Shown: positions 9,264-17,921 of the stretch, in pieces
How the letters are laid out: the number at the start of each line of letters is the position of its first letter
How positions within the stretch are numbered: position 1 is the stretch's first letter
Notes under the pieces: model-generated
Database searches by the model: none
The model's input: only the letters and a program-made list of their open reading frames with translations
What the model was told of the DNA's origin: nothing
Position numbers and translations under genes: made by a program
NCBI GenBank assembly: GCA_011049795.1
Contig: DRHD01000304.1
Location: 1 to 30,992, forward strand
DNA length: 30,992 bases
Direction: 5' to 3'
Origin: Porticoccus sp.
GTDB taxonomy: Bacteria > Pseudomonadota > Gammaproteobacteria > Pseudomonadales > Porticoccaceae

Positions 9264-10092
9264 TAAAGACGAACAGGCTTTAGAGCAATTAGACCAGGTT
9301 CCTCCAGGGGAATTGTTACGCCGAGCTCGAAGAGAAAAGGGCATGGCTGCTGAAGAAGTTATTCTCAATATGGGGATAACCCAGACTGTACTAAGTGCGC
9401 TTGAGAATGATGAATATGAGCACTTGCCAGCACCCTTGTACGTGAAAGGATATATTAGACGTTATTGTTCAATACTGGGTATTCCCGACAATGAAGTGCT
9501 GGCCAGTTTTGATGATTTGTTGCGGGAGCAAGGCATACAGCAAGGAGAGCCCAGACTCAGGCTGATGGGAGTACCAGAGAAGGAATTTGGGCAATGGAAG
9601 CTGGTTATATTCCTAGTGCTGGCGTTACTGGCCGCCTTATTATTTTGGATAGTGCAGTCTAGTCATGGCGTGGCATTGGATTTATTCGAAACCCAGCCAT
9701 CTACACCAACTGTACTTTCGCAGCAAAAAAGTTTAACTCTGACACCACCATTACCGATTGAGTTTCAAAAGAATGAGACACTATTTGATGGTGAAGACAG
9801 CGTTGATATTGATGACAACAATGCAGACGTGGCTGGCGTAGCCAAACCACAAAGGTTACAGATTCATATCATCCAGCAGAGCTGGATCGAGGTGTTAGAT
9901 GCTCGGGGCGATATTTTAATTGCAGACCTGAAGCCATCTGGCTCAAAGGTGGATGTTACTGGTATGCCACCCTTTAATGTTGTGTTGGGCTATGCGCCAG
10001 GTGTCCAACTGAGTTATGCCGGACAGCAAGTAACTGTAGCGCCCATTAGCACTGATAATACGGCCACGTTGAAAATTGGCGAAGAGAGCTAA
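9247..10092 (+). CDS. rodZ: Cytoskeletal/cell-shape protein RodZ
   Basis: Bitopic inner-membrane protein that links MreB filaments to the elongation machinery. An N-terminal Cro/C1-like helix-turn-helix domain covers about residues 18-95 (GELLRRARREKGM, then YVKGYIRRYCSILG). A transmembrane helix spans about 117-137 (KLVIFLVLALLAALLFWIV). An acidic linker and a periplasmic beta domain (DUF4115, about 200-281, with SWIEVLDARGDIL) follow. The 281 residues are within family range. Its overlap with pilW suggests translational coupling, and ispG comes 51 nt later. Confidence 0.93.
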   Translation: MSEKNNKDEQALEQLDQVPPGELLRRARREKGMAAEEVILNMGITQTVLSALENDEYEHLPAPLYVKGYIRRYCSILGIPDNEVLASFDDLLREQGIQQGEPRLRLMGVPEKEFGQWKLVIFLVLALLAALLFWIVQSSHGVALDLFETQPSTPTVLSQQKSLTLTPPLPIEFQKNETLFDGEDSVDIDDNNADVAGVAKPQRLQIHIIQQSWIEVLDARGDILIADLKPSGSKVDVTGMPPFNVVLGYAPGVQLSYAGQQVTVAPISTDNTATLKIGEES

Positions 10093-10143
10093 TTGGAAGT
10101 ACATACCGATGCTTGAGGGACACATATTGAGGAACAGGGTTTA

Positions 10144-11256
10144 ATGCATTTTGAATCGCCAATCTCCCGGAGAAAGTCGCGGCAAATAATGGTGGGCAAT
10201 GTGCCAGTGGGTGGTGATGCGCCCATTTCAGTGCAGAGTATGACAAACACTGAAACCACTGATGTTGACGCAACAGTTGCACAAATTGGTCAGCTGGTGA
10301 CTGCCGGCGCTGATATTGTACGTGTCTCCGTGCCCTCGATGGACGCTGCTGAGGCGTTTGGTGCTATTCGCCATAAAGTAGACGTCCCCTTAGTAGCTGA
10401 TATTCATTTTGATTATCGTATTGCCCTGCGCGTGGCTGACTTGGGTGTGGATTGTTTGCGGATAAACCCGGGGAATATTGGTCGTAAGAAGCGTATACAA
10501 GCGGTGGTGGACAAGGCTCGAGATCTCAATATACCGCTTCGTATCGGTGTTAATGCGGGCTCTTTAGAAAAAGACATACAGAAAAAGTATGGTGAGCCGA
10601 CACCTGATGCTTTGGTTGAATCAGCTATGCGTCACGTAGAAATTCTCGATAGTCTTAACTTTTATAACTTTAAGCTTAGCCTGAAGGCTTCAGATATTTT
10701 TATGGCTGTGGCGGCCTACCGAAAAATCGCGACAATGATTGATAATCCTCTCCACTTGGGTATCACGGAAGCGGGAGGGTTGAGAGGTGGCACTGTCAAA
10801 TCCTCCATTGGTCTTGGTTTGTTACTGATGGATGGTATTGGCGACACCCTTCGAGTTTCCCTCGCGGCTGATCCTGTAGAAGAGGTGAAAGTCGGTTGGG
10901 ATATGTTGAAAAGCCTCAAATTGCGTAGCAAGGGAATCAATTTTATCGCCTGCCCAAGTTGTTCTAGGCAGAATTTTGATGTGGTTAAAACCATGAATGA
11001 ACTCGAGACTCGGTTGGAAGATATCACTGTTCCAATGGATGTGGCTGTTATTGGTTGTATCGTCAATGGTCCGGGTGAGGCTAAATCGGTTGATTTTGGT
11101 TTAACCGGTGGTACACCTAATAATCTGATCTATATCGATGGTGAACCGAGTCAAAAGCTGCCTCAGGAAAACTTGGTTGATGAACTCGAACAGTTAATTC
11201 GCTCCAAGGCTTGCAAGAAAGCCGAGCAACAAGAAAATTTGATAGCGAAGTCTTAA
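10144..11256 (+). CDS. ispG: 4-hydroxy-3-methylbut-2-enyl diphosphate synthase (flavodoxin)
   Basis: [4Fe-4S] enzyme of the MEP isoprenoid pathway that converts MEcPP to HMBPP. The length is 370 residues. Cluster ligands are C270 and C273 (in IACPSCSRQ) and C305 (in [10 protein letters not shown]), with E312 as the fourth ligand, all at family positions. The N-terminal TIM barrel has [11 protein letters not shown]. It depends on the ISC products of the upstream operon. Its stop codon overlaps the hisS start by one base (TAATG). Confidence 0.98.
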   Translation: MHFESPISRRKSRQIMVGNVPVGGDAPISVQSMTNTETTDVDATVAQIGQLVTAGADIVRVSVPSMDAAEAFGAIRHKVDVPLVADIHFDYRIALRVADLGVDCLRINPGNIGRKKRIQAVVDKARDLNIPLRIGVNAGSLEKDIQKKYGEPTPDALVESAMRHVEILDSLNFYNFKLSLKASDIFMAVAAYRKIATMIDNPLHLGITEAGGLRGGTVKSSIGLGLLLMDGIGDTLRVSLAADPVEEVKVGWDMLKSLKLRSKGINFIACPSCSRQNFDVVKTMNELETRLEDITVPMDVAVIGCIVNGPGEAKSVDFGLTGGTPNNLIYIDGEPSQKLPQENLVDELEQLIRSKACKKAEQQENLIAKS

Positions 11257-12533
11257 TGAAAAAAATTCAATCAATTCGGGGCATGAATGACTTGCTCCCC
11301 GAATACGCCCCCCGTTGGCAATATCTCGAAAAGACAGTGTCTAAATTATTGTCCGGCTATGGTTATCGGGAAATTCGGTTTCCCCTTCTGGAGCCTACAG
11401 AGTTGTTCAAACGTTCAATTGGTGAGGTGACCGATATCGTTGAGAAGGAGATGTATACCTTCGACGATAGGAATGGCGACAGTATGACGCTTCGCCCGGA
11501 GGGGACAGCTGGTTGTGTCCGTGCCTGTGAGCAGAATGGTCTGATCCATAACCAAATTCAACGTCTATGGTATCAAGGGCCAATGTTTCGCTATGAGCGC
11601 CCTCAAAAGGGTCGGCTTCGCCAATTTCACCAGATTGGTGTAGAGGTCTTCGGACTGGAAGGGCCGGATATTGATGCAGAATTGATTACCATGAGCTGGA
11701 GAATGTGGCAGCAGCTTGGCGTCACCAATGTTGTGACATTACAGCTGAACTCGCTGGGAACTACTGAGTCACGTGGTCGTTATCGCGATGCTCTGGTGGA
11801 ATACCTACAGCAGCGTAAAGAGCAATTAGATGAAGATAGTCAGCGTCGCCTTTTAACGAATCCAATGCGTATTCTCGACAGTAAAAATCAAGAGACACAA
11901 TTACTGCTCAACGATGCACCAGTGTTACATGATTTTCTCGATGAAGAGTCACAGCAGCATTTTGAGAAGCTTTGTGAGTTGCTAGATGCTGTTGGTGTTC
12001 CCTACCAAATCAATCCTAGATTGGTCCGTGGGCTCGATTATTATGGCAAAACAGTCTTTGAGTGGGTGACAGACTCACTGGGTGCACAAGGGACTGTTTG
12101 TGCTGGTGGTCGTTACAATGGCTTAGTAGAACAGCTGGGTGGTAAAAGCACACCAGCAGTTGGTTTTGCTATGGGCATTGAGCGGTTAGTATTGCTGCTT
12201 GACGCGGCTGGCGTGGTACCTGATAGTATCGCCCGGCAATTGGACGTCTACCTAGTTGTTGCTGGGGATGTGCAGGCGCCGGCCCTTCAATTGGGTGAGG
12301 TTCTTCGCACAAAATGTCCGGGCCTGAGATTACAAAATCACTGTGGTGGTGGCAGTTTCAAGAGTCAGATGAAAAAGGCTGATAAAAGTGGTGCAGTTGT
12401 GGCTCTTATCCTAGGTGAAGATGAAGTGGCTCGGGGAGAAGTGTCTATTAAATTCCTGCGGGAGGATAAACCGCAGCAGACATTATCAACGGCGGATTTA
12501 GCAACCTTGCTAAGTAACGAAATTTTAAATTAA
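11256..12533 (+). CDS. hisS: Histidyl-tRNA synthetase
   Basis: Class II aminoacyl-tRNA synthetase that charges tRNA-His. The start ATG at 11256 gives [15 protein letters not shown], the expected N-terminus; an earlier in-frame start inside ispG is not credible. Visible motifs are motif 2 ([19 protein letters not shown]), the histidine-A region ([15 protein letters not shown]) and motif 3 ([15 protein letters not shown]). The C-terminal anticodon-binding domain is complete. The length is 425 residues, normal for bacteria. One base of overlap with ispG indicates coupling. Confidence 0.98.
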   Translation: MKKIQSIRGMNDLLPEYAPRWQYLEKTVSKLLSGYGYREIRFPLLEPTELFKRSIGEVTDIVEKEMYTFDDRNGDSMTLRPEGTAGCVRACEQNGLIHNQIQRLWYQGPMFRYERPQKGRLRQFHQIGVEVFGLEGPDIDAELITMSWRMWQQLGVTNVVTLQLNSLGTTESRGRYRDALVEYLQQRKEQLDEDSQRRLLTNPMRILDSKNQETQLLLNDAPVLHDFLDEESQQHFEKLCELLDAVGVPYQINPRLVRGLDYYGKTVFEWVTDSLGAQGTVCAGGRYNGLVEQLGGKSTPAVGFAMGIERLVLLLDAAGVVPDSIARQLDVYLVVAGDVQAPALQLGEVLRTKCPGLRLQNHCGGGSFKSQMKKADKSGAVVALILGEDEVARGEVSIKFLREDKPQQTLSTADLATLLSNEILN

Positions 12534-12548
12534 TAACGGGGATTGACC

Positions 12549-13247
12549 GTGGCAGAACATCTCAGTGATGAGGAGCAGTTAGAGAGCTTCAAGCGTTGGT
12601 GGAAAGAAAATGGTATTTTCACCATCGTGGCAGTAGTACTTGTTGCAGGTGGCTATTTTGGGTGGGAGTTTTGGAAAGACTACCGACAAGAGAGAGCAGA
12701 AACGGCCTCCGTGTTGTATCAAAAAATGATGGTGGCAGCAGACGTCGAGCCCGGTGACAAACTGAGTGTGACACAAGATGCCTCAGTTACCGCGCTCGCA
12801 GAAAACCTGAGAGATGAATATACCAATACTCAATATGCTCGTTATGGTGCATTGCTACTTGCCAAGGTTGCCGTAGAAAAAGGTGATCTGGATGCTGCTG
12901 CAGAACAATTACAATGGGTTGTGGATGGTGCTGACGAAGGGCTTATGTTAGTTGCAAAATTACGCTTGGCTCGCGTGGAGGCAGCACGGGGTAATCTGGA
13001 CTTGGCTATCTCTATGCTTAATGTCGAGGCAAAAACGCTGGCTTCTGCCTATGCTGAGACACGTGGTGACCTCTACCTGATAAAAGGCGATAAAACTGCA
13101 GCCTATGAGTCGTATCAACAGGCATTACAGAAGATGGCAGTAGCTGATAATCGGTCTCGCTCCCTTCTGGAGCTAAAACTGAGTCAGGTGGCACCTGTTT
13201 CTGAACCAGCGGAAGAACAACAAGACCTCTCCGAGGGGGATGCCTGA
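12549..13247 (+). CDS. yfgM: Ancillary SecYEG translocon subunit YfgM
   Basis: Inner-membrane protein with a periplasmic TPR-like domain that works with PpiD at the SecYEG translocon. A short cytoplasmic N-terminus (LSDEEQLESFKRWWKENG) precedes a transmembrane helix (about residues 23-43, IFTIVAVVLVAGGYFGWEFW). Helical repeats then run to the acidic C-terminus. The start GTG at 12549 is chosen because GGGGA (12537-12541) sits 7 nt upstream; a TTG at 12543 is possible but nearly overlaps it. Located between hisS and bamB as in related genomes; the stop overlaps the bamB start. Confidence 0.9.
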   Translation: MAEHLSDEEQLESFKRWWKENGIFTIVAVVLVAGGYFGWEFWKDYRQERAETASVLYQKMMVAADVEPGDKLSVTQDASVTALAENLRDEYTNTQYARYGALLLAKVAVEKGDLDAAAEQLQWVVDGADEGLMLVAKLRLARVEAARGNLDLAISMLNVEAKTLASAYAETRGDLYLIKGDKTAAYESYQQALQKMAVADNRSRSLLELKLSQVAPVSEPAEEQQDLSEGDA

Positions 13248-14407
13248 TGAAGAGGCTGTCTTGGCTCCTGGTTCCATTTCTATTATCGGGTTGTGGATGG
13301 ATGACATCAGTGGTTTCTTCAGTGACTGATAGTGGTCCCGAATTTAAGCCCTCTGTGTTAGTTGATTTTGAGCATGAAGTTCAAACACTCAAGCTATGGT
13401 CGACCAGTGCTGTCGGCGATTACCACTCCGTAAGTAGTGGTCTCAGACCTGGCCTTGGGGAGGGTATGGTCTTTGTTGCTGACAGTGAAGGGCGTGTGGC
13501 TGCGATTGATACCAGTACTGGAAAAATTATTTGGAAAGTTGAACTGGATAGCACTTTAAGCGGCGGTGTTGGTGTTGGTAAAGAGCTGGTGATGGTCGGT
13601 AGTACAAATGGCGATGTGTTCGCATTGGAAGCCGCAACGGGTGAGCAGCGTTGGCATGCCATGGTATCCAGTGAGGTTCTGTCGGCACCTACAGGTAATG
13701 GAGATATTGTTGTTGTCCAGACTCAGGATGGTCGAGTTATAGGACTTAATGATGCAGATGGTGAAAAACGCTGGCTGTTTAAGTTAGATGTGCCGGTGTT
13801 GACACTGCGTGGTACCAGCGCACCGATTATTAAGGGTAATACTGTGATTGCCGGCTTTGCCAATGGTAAGGTTTATGCGTTATCAGCAAATTCAGGGACG
13901 ATGATTTGGGAGAATCGTATTGCTACTCCTCAGGGGCGTACTGAACTGGAACGAATGGTAGATATTGATGGCCAGCCATTGCTGGTAAACGATATCGTCT
14001 ATGCCGTGAGTTACCAGGGGCGAATTGGCGCTATGGCTAGGGGGACTGGCCGTGAACTTTGGTATCAGGATAGCTCCAGTTATCATGGCTTGGCCTATGG
14101 CCTAGAACAGGTTTATGTCGCTGAAGCTGATGATACAGTCAAGGCTATGCGCTCCAGTAGTGGCCAAGTACTTTGGACAAATGATCAGCTCAGTCATCGT
14201 TTACTTAATCGTCCTTCTGTTGCCAGTGGATATCTGACAGTAGCCGATGCTGAGGGCTATTTACATGTGTTGTCCCAAACAGACGGGCGGTTTGTCGGTC
14301 GAACGAGGGTGCACAGTAGCGGCGTCACTGCCCCAATGGTGAGTGATGGAGAAGTGCTCTATGTGTTGGATAATAATGGTGGTGTTAGCGCTTACAAATT
14401 TGAATAA
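13247..14407 (+). CDS. bamB: Outer membrane assembly lipoprotein BamB
   Basis: Lipoprotein subunit of the BAM complex, which inserts beta-barrel proteins into the outer membrane. A signal peptide ends in the lipobox LLSGC (Cys 16). The remaining roughly 370 residues are an eight-bladed beta propeller with PQQ-like repeats (for example AIDTSTGKIIWKVEL and ALSANSGTMIWENRI). The length of 386 is normal. The ATG at 13247 shares a base with the yfgM stop (TGATG). A strong terminator follows 22 nt after the stop, ending this transcription unit. Confidence 0.95.
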   Translation: MKRLSWLLVPFLLSGCGWMTSVVSSVTDSGPEFKPSVLVDFEHEVQTLKLWSTSAVGDYHSVSSGLRPGLGEGMVFVADSEGRVAAIDTSTGKIIWKVELDSTLSGGVGVGKELVMVGSTNGDVFALEAATGEQRWHAMVSSEVLSAPTGNGDIVVVQTQDGRVIGLNDADGEKRWLFKLDVPVLTLRGTSAPIIKGNTVIAGFANGKVYALSANSGTMIWENRIATPQGRTELERMVDIDGQPLLVNDIVYAVSYQGRIGAMARGTGRELWYQDSSSYHGLAYGLEQVYVAEADDTVKAMRSSSGQVLWTNDQLSHRLLNRPSVASGYLTVADAEGYLHVLSQTDGRFVGRTRVHSSGVTAPMVSDGEVLYVLDNNGGVSAYKFE

Positions 14408-14429
14408 GGTTGAGCCACTTTTCGTGTAG

Positions 14430-14465
14430 AATGCCGCCTCTATCCCTAGTAGGCGGCATTTTTGT
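14430..14465 (+). terminator. Rho-independent terminator after bamB
   Basis: A perfect 10-bp stem, AATGCCGCCT (14430-14439) with AGGCGGCATT (14451-14460), has an 11-base loop and is followed directly by a T-run. It closes the yfgM-bamB unit and separates it from der. The 121 bases from here to der hold no promoter that I can name with confidence. Confidence 0.88.
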
Positions 14466-14586
14466 TCCTGCCCCTTGTTTTTGAATCCCCAGGGATCGCA
14501 AATGGCTTGTCATTAAGCAGCAAGCCTGAGAAGGTATTGTGGTACATGGTGTGCGGTATTTTTTCTCTACTTACAGAGCGTAATCA

Positions 14587-15984
14587 ATGATCCCGGTTTT
14601 TGCCCTAGTGGGCCGTCCCAATGTGGGCAAGTCGACTCTTTTCAATCGATTAACTAAATCGAGAGATGCGTTGGTGGCCAACTATCCTGGTCTCACCCGT
14701 GATCGTAAGTATGGTGAAGGTGAAATGCTAGGGCGGCGTTTTATGCTGATCGATACCGGTGGTATTACTGGTGAAGAAGAGGGCATTGATTCCGCTATGG
14801 CTGAGCAGTCGATGCTCGCTATCGATGAAGCTGATGCCGTACTGTTTATTGTAGACAGCCGTGATGGCCTTACACCGATTGACCGACAATTGGCGGATTA
14901 TCTTCGAGAGAAGCAGCGTAAGGTCTATCTTGTAGCCAACAAGATTGATGGGGTTAATCCCGATATTGCTACCGCAGAGTTTTTTGAACTGGGTCTTAAG
15001 AATGTCTATCCGACCACTGCCACTCATGGGCGTGGTGTTAAAGCCCTGATGGAATCCGTACTGGAACCTTTTCCGGAAGTTGATCCACAGGAATACGGTG
15101 ATGTCGGTGACCGTGGTATTAAAATCGCGGTCGTGGGTCGGCCCAATGTCGGTAAATCTACCTTGGTTAATCGAATGTTGGGTGAGGACAGGGTGGTGGT
15201 GTTTGATCAGCCCGGTACTACTCGAGATAGTATTTATATCGACTATGAACGGGATGGTAAAAAATACACACTGATTGATACAGCGGGTATCCGACGCCGT
15301 AAAAACATCAAGCTCAGCATAGAGAAGTTTTCTATTGTAAAAACACTTCAATCAGTGGATGACGCTAACGTGGTGGTTTTACTGATCGATGCACAGGAAG
15401 GCCTGGTGGATCAGGATATGCACCTGATGGGCAGTGCTATTGACTCAGGCAGGGCTCTAGTTGTTGCTATCAACAAGTGGGATGGTCTTGATGTAGGTCG
15501 TAAGGATTGGATCAAGGTCGAGCTGAAACGACGTCTGCGGTTTGTAGACTTTGCCGATATCCATTTTATTTCTGCACTACATGGTACGGGTGTTGGCCAC
15601 CTGTATGAGTCCATCGAAAATGCCTACTCGGCAGCTACTGATAAGTTAGGTACTAATCGGTTGACCAATATTCTTCAGGATGCAGTGACTGAACACCAGC
15701 CACCATTGGTACGAGGACGCCGGATCAAGCTACGTTACGCCCATGCTGGTGGACAGAATCCGCCTCTGATTGTTATTCACGGTAATCAGACCGAAGAAAT
15801 CCCTAGCCATTACACCCGATATTTGGAAAAAACGTTTCGTAAAGTACTCGGGCTTCATGGAACACCGGTAAGAATTGAATACCGTTCAGGTGAAAACCCT
15901 TTCGCCGGGAAAAAGAACAAACTAACTTCACGCCAGATATCTAAAAAACGTCGGTTGATGAAGCACGTCAAAAAGAAGAAGTAG
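14587..15984 (+). CDS. der: Ribosome biogenesis GTPase Der (EngA)
   Basis: Essential tandem GTPase that acts in late assembly of the 50S ribosomal subunit. Its 465 residues hold two G domains. The first has GRPNVGKS at 9-16, DTGG and NKID. The second has GRPNVGKS at 184-191, DTAG and NKWD. A C-terminal KH-like domain precedes a lysine-rich tail ([13 protein letters not shown]). No strong ribosome binding site precedes the ATG at 14587, but the N-terminus [14 protein letters not shown] is the family start. It follows bamB as in most gammaproteobacteria, and a hairpin lies 10 bases after the stop. Confidence 0.97.
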   Translation: MIPVFALVGRPNVGKSTLFNRLTKSRDALVANYPGLTRDRKYGEGEMLGRRFMLIDTGGITGEEEGIDSAMAEQSMLAIDEADAVLFIVDSRDGLTPIDRQLADYLREKQRKVYLVANKIDGVNPDIATAEFFELGLKNVYPTTATHGRGVKALMESVLEPFPEVDPQEYGDVGDRGIKIAVVGRPNVGKSTLVNRMLGEDRVVVFDQPGTTRDSIYIDYERDGKKYTLIDTAGIRRRKNIKLSIEKFSIVKTLQSVDDANVVVLLIDAQEGLVDQDMHLMGSAIDSGRALVVAINKWDGLDVGRKDWIKVELKRRLRFVDFADIHFISALHGTGVGHLYESIENAYSAATDKLGTNRLTNILQDAVTEHQPPLVRGRRIKLRYAHAGGQNPPLIVIHGNQTEEIPSHYTRYLEKTFRKVLGLHGTPVRIEYRSGENPFAGKKNKLTSRQISKKRRLMKHVKKKK

Positions 15985-15993
15985 CCATGCTCT

Positions 15994-16012
15994 AAGAGCT
16001 AACAGCTCTTTT
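15994..16012 (+). terminator. Candidate terminator after der
   Basis: AAGAGCT and AGCTCTT form a 7-bp stem with a 3-base loop, followed by a short T-run. A second small hairpin, CTGAC/GTCAG (16013-16027), comes directly after. Together they probably end der transcription. Confidence 0.6.
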
Positions 16013-16034
16013 CTGACAGTAAGTCAGTTTCCTT

Positions 16035-16068
16035 AAAAAAAAGGGGGAGTCAGGCTGCAGCTTTCCCC
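16035..16068 (-). terminator. Candidate minus-strand terminator of the phage-like gene
   Basis: On the minus strand GGGGA (16064-16068) pairs with TCCCC (16044-16048), followed by C and eight T residues (16042-16035). The stem is short and overlaps the stop codon of the gene it would serve, so this is a moderate call. Confidence 0.45.
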
Positions 16069-16541
16069 TGATTTTGTTCCTGAGCCAATAGCTGGTAGTT
16101 ATTCACAAAATCGGCCACAGTTCCCTTAGATTTTGGATGGAAGTGACGGTGCCAGAATTTCCCTAATCCTACCAAGTTGTGAGCATCTGGTAGTGGTTGC
16201 TCAGCACGACAGTAGATCATCCATGCTATTGCTGTGGCATATTTGAGATTGGTGATCAATTCACCGTGGGGAGCTTTCAGAAAACTGTGTTGTCCTGCCA
16301 TCCCCCGAATTTCGCTTGCCAGTGACGGGTTATGTATCAGGTATTTATCCCAGACGGCCCGATGCATTGCCGGGGTTATATGATAGAGCCCGACGCGTCT
16401 ACCTGCATGCCAACCCCCCAAGCCAGACTCCTGTGCAGCAGTACCCAATAAAAGGTTTTCAGCGGCGAGAGACCAGTCACCTAGGTAGTTGAGCGTATCT
16501 CGAATGACCAAATGGCGGAGATCATCTGCAGTAAAAATCAT
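16050..16541 (-). CDS. Phage-like lysozyme-fold protein, putative peptidoglycan hydrolase
   Basis: A 163-residue protein with no signal peptide. The segment LLLGTAAQESGLGG (residues 30-43) carries an ES pair (E38-S39) like the catalytic glutamate motif of lysozyme/SLT-fold enzymes. LYHITPAMHRAVWDKYL (52-68) and NLKYATAIAWMIYCRAEQPLP (98-118) also follow a pattern I recall from phage and prophage proteins annotated as lysozyme-like. The later GTVADFVNNY resembles their C-terminal signature. I see no holin, tail or integrase genes next to it, so it is an isolated gene: a prophage relic or a domesticated enzyme. GGGAG precedes the ATG. The family link is from memory of motifs; enzymatic activity is inference. 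Confidence 0.6.
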   Translation of the reverse strand: MIFTADDLRHLVIRDTLNYLGDWSLAAENLLLGTAAQESGLGGWHAGRRVGLYHITPAMHRAVWDKYLIHNPSLASEIRGMAGQHSFLKAPHGELITNLKYATAIAWMIYCRAEQPLPDAHNLVGLGKFWHRHFHPKSKGTVADFVNNYQLLAQEQNQGKAAA

Positions 16542-16890
16542 GGTTTGACTCCCGATTATTATTTGGGTACTTCTCGTTGAGGCTTATTTTGTTTATTTTT
16601 TAACAGGTTATAGGTATATATTCAACTAAAAATTAGAAAAATAGTGTAACTTGTACTGCTTTATCCGAAAGGTGTATGTTTTTTGATCAATTTGTAGGTG
16701 AGGCTAATTGGCTGAGCCGCTAGGCGTGTAGTCAGAAGCCTCGGTGCTGGTATGTTGTTTTCTGCCAATGTTGTCTTTTGCTAATGCCTGCTAATACCTA
16801 TAGTGGCGTTAAATATTGCTGAGGGTATAGAAGATATTCGGGATAGAATTGGTCGACATAGATACCCTAAATTGTTGTAAGTGAATTGTT
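16542..16890. other. AT-rich non-coding stretch
   Basis: About 350 bases between the phage-like gene and the first decayed gene. The part near 16575-16720 is notably AT-rich and probably holds the promoter of the minus-strand gene. No intact reading frame, RNA gene or repeat could be supported here. A 20-codon open stretch near 16812-16875 on the plus strand was not identifiable. Confidence 0.5.
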
Positions 16891-17147
16891 GAGGAGAATG
16901 GAATGGAAAACGAATAGTAATATATGGATGCCGTAGCTGTATTACTGATGACCTATGGTGCAAAACTGGCATTGGCTGTATTGGTTCTGGTGATTGGTGT
17001 CTAGGGTTCTTGGATTGATGGATTAGGCATAAACGCGGAAACAGGCAGAGCCAACCCCGGCAAAATCTCTTCACAGTATGGAAAAGGTTGTTCTCAAAGG
17101 TATTTGACTTGTGATCGTAGCCTCTTTGGTAGGAGTGCAAACCGCAA
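16891..17147 (+). pseudogene. MscS-type mechanosensitive channel remnant
   Basis: A preserved GAGGAG (16891-16896) and ATG (16903) open a frame that reads MENE, two stops (TAG TAA), then YMDAVAVLLMTYGAKL and ALAVLVLVIGV before a further TAG (17002). A tyrosine-glycine-lysine start followed by a hydrophobic helix ending in VIG is the usual first transmembrane segment of short MscS-family channels. In the next frame, from 17111, the sequence reads VIVASLVGVQTAM, which matches the MscS region before the pore helix (commonly VASxxGVQT). The segments between, and the pore and C-terminal domain, are missing. With three stops, one frameshift and large deletions this is a dead gene. The family assignment is inferred from short motifs. 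Confidence 0.62.
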
Positions 17148-17354
17148 TGCAATGATCTTGGCGAAGAATCATGGGGTACTCAGCATTGCATTTCCAGCCA
17201 TCAGTTGTGGTGTTTACGGAAGGCTGTGGCTATAGCTGTACAGGAAGTAATGAATGCTTTTGGGGAAAACCCAGTAATAGAAAGGGTGGTTTTTTACTAT
17301 TTTGACGAAGCAATGGAAAAAAGCTACGAAACAGTTTTGGCTCGGTCGAACTGA
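17140..17354 (+). pseudogene. Macrodomain (ADP-ribose hydrolase-type) gene remnant
   Basis: In one frame from 17140 the sequence reads NRNAMILAKNHGVLSIAF and then PAISCGVYG, the classic macrodomain segment (RNSLELA..., SIAFPAISTGVYG) that binds ADP-ribose. At about 17220 the reading shifts by a frame and continues KAVAIAVQEVMNAFG, ERVVFYYFDEAMEKSYETVL and a stop at 17352-17354, the expected macrodomain C-terminus. The N-terminal half of the domain is absent; its place is taken by the MscS remnant. It appears that a deletion joined the two dead genes at about 17142-17147, and a second small deletion removed about 3 codons plus a frame after GVYG. Intact relatives are O-acetyl-ADP-ribose deacetylases of about 170 residues. 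Confidence 0.72.
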
Positions 17355-17453
17355 TAGCCAGATAAAAGAGGAAAGAACACGGTAACTAGGTCATTGATCA
17401 GGATAATAAGCAGTGTTTTTCGAATCAGAAAACAGAGTAATTAGAGGGAAGGC

Positions 17454-17828
17454 TTAGCTTTTAGCTAAACCAAACCAATGCCTCAGCCTCTGGTTGGCTT
17501 TCGCTTTAACATCTTCATCGATATAGTTTGCAATCGTTGTTACTGCTGTAGTGATAGCGACCATATCATCTGTGTAGCCGCTGATGGGAATAAAATCAGG
17601 TATAGCATCGGTTGGGAGAATAAAATAGGCCAGGGCACTGTAAACGATGGCTTTTGCCCAAGGCGGTGTTTTCTGATTTCTGGCAGCGTAGTAGAGCCAC
17701 AGGCTTTTCTCGACCAAGTCGTAACCCGCAGCCTTCGTTGAGTGTTTTAGCTTGATCCAGAAATCAGTGCCTGAGTAATAGCTGTTTGAACTGAATTCTT
17801 CTTGAGCACTAGCTGCTTGTTTTGCCAT
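17454..17828 (-). CDS. DUF1232 (YkvA-family) membrane protein
   Basis: A 124-residue protein with the DUF1232 core at about residues 58-95: AKAIVYSALAYFILPTDAIP, then DFIP and the DDMVAI helix. The core is a short hydrophobic hairpin, so the protein is probably anchored in the inner membrane. The function of the family is unknown. The polar N-terminus (about 40 residues) is variable in the family. It lies between two decayed genes and argS, all on its own. Confidence 0.85.
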   Translation of the reverse strand: MAKQAASAQEEFSSNSYYSGTDFWIKLKHSTKAAGYDLVEKSLWLYYAARNQKTPPWAKAIVYSALAYFILPTDAIPDFIPISGYTDDMVAITTAVTTIANYIDEDVKAKANQRLRHWFGLAKS

Positions 17829-17921
17829 TTATATAGGGTAGCTCGATTACACATATTGTCAAAGAATTCTGAGCGTATCCGAACAGCCTCTGTTATAGCA
17901 AAGAATTCTTTGTCAGCGCCT

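Noticed and set aside
14728..15351. A 207-codon minus-strand open frame opposite der
   Set aside because: It lies wholly inside der, which has complete GTPase motifs; the antisense product shows no recognisable domain.
16812..16875. Open stretch reading IAEGIEDIRDRIGR, resembling the start of a YggS-type protein
   Set aside because: Only about 20 residues with no further matching segment; too short to support a pseudogene call.
16781..17152. A 123-codon minus-strand open frame in the der-argS gap
   Set aside because: It reads as an irregular, Cys/His/Pro-rich string without domain features and is antisense to the MscS remnant, which explains the sequence better.
17390..17403. TTGATCAGGATAAT as an FNR-like box
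   Set aside because: Only 8 of 10 matches; about a dozen such matches are expected by chance in 31 kb, and no suitably placed promoter or target gene is seen.
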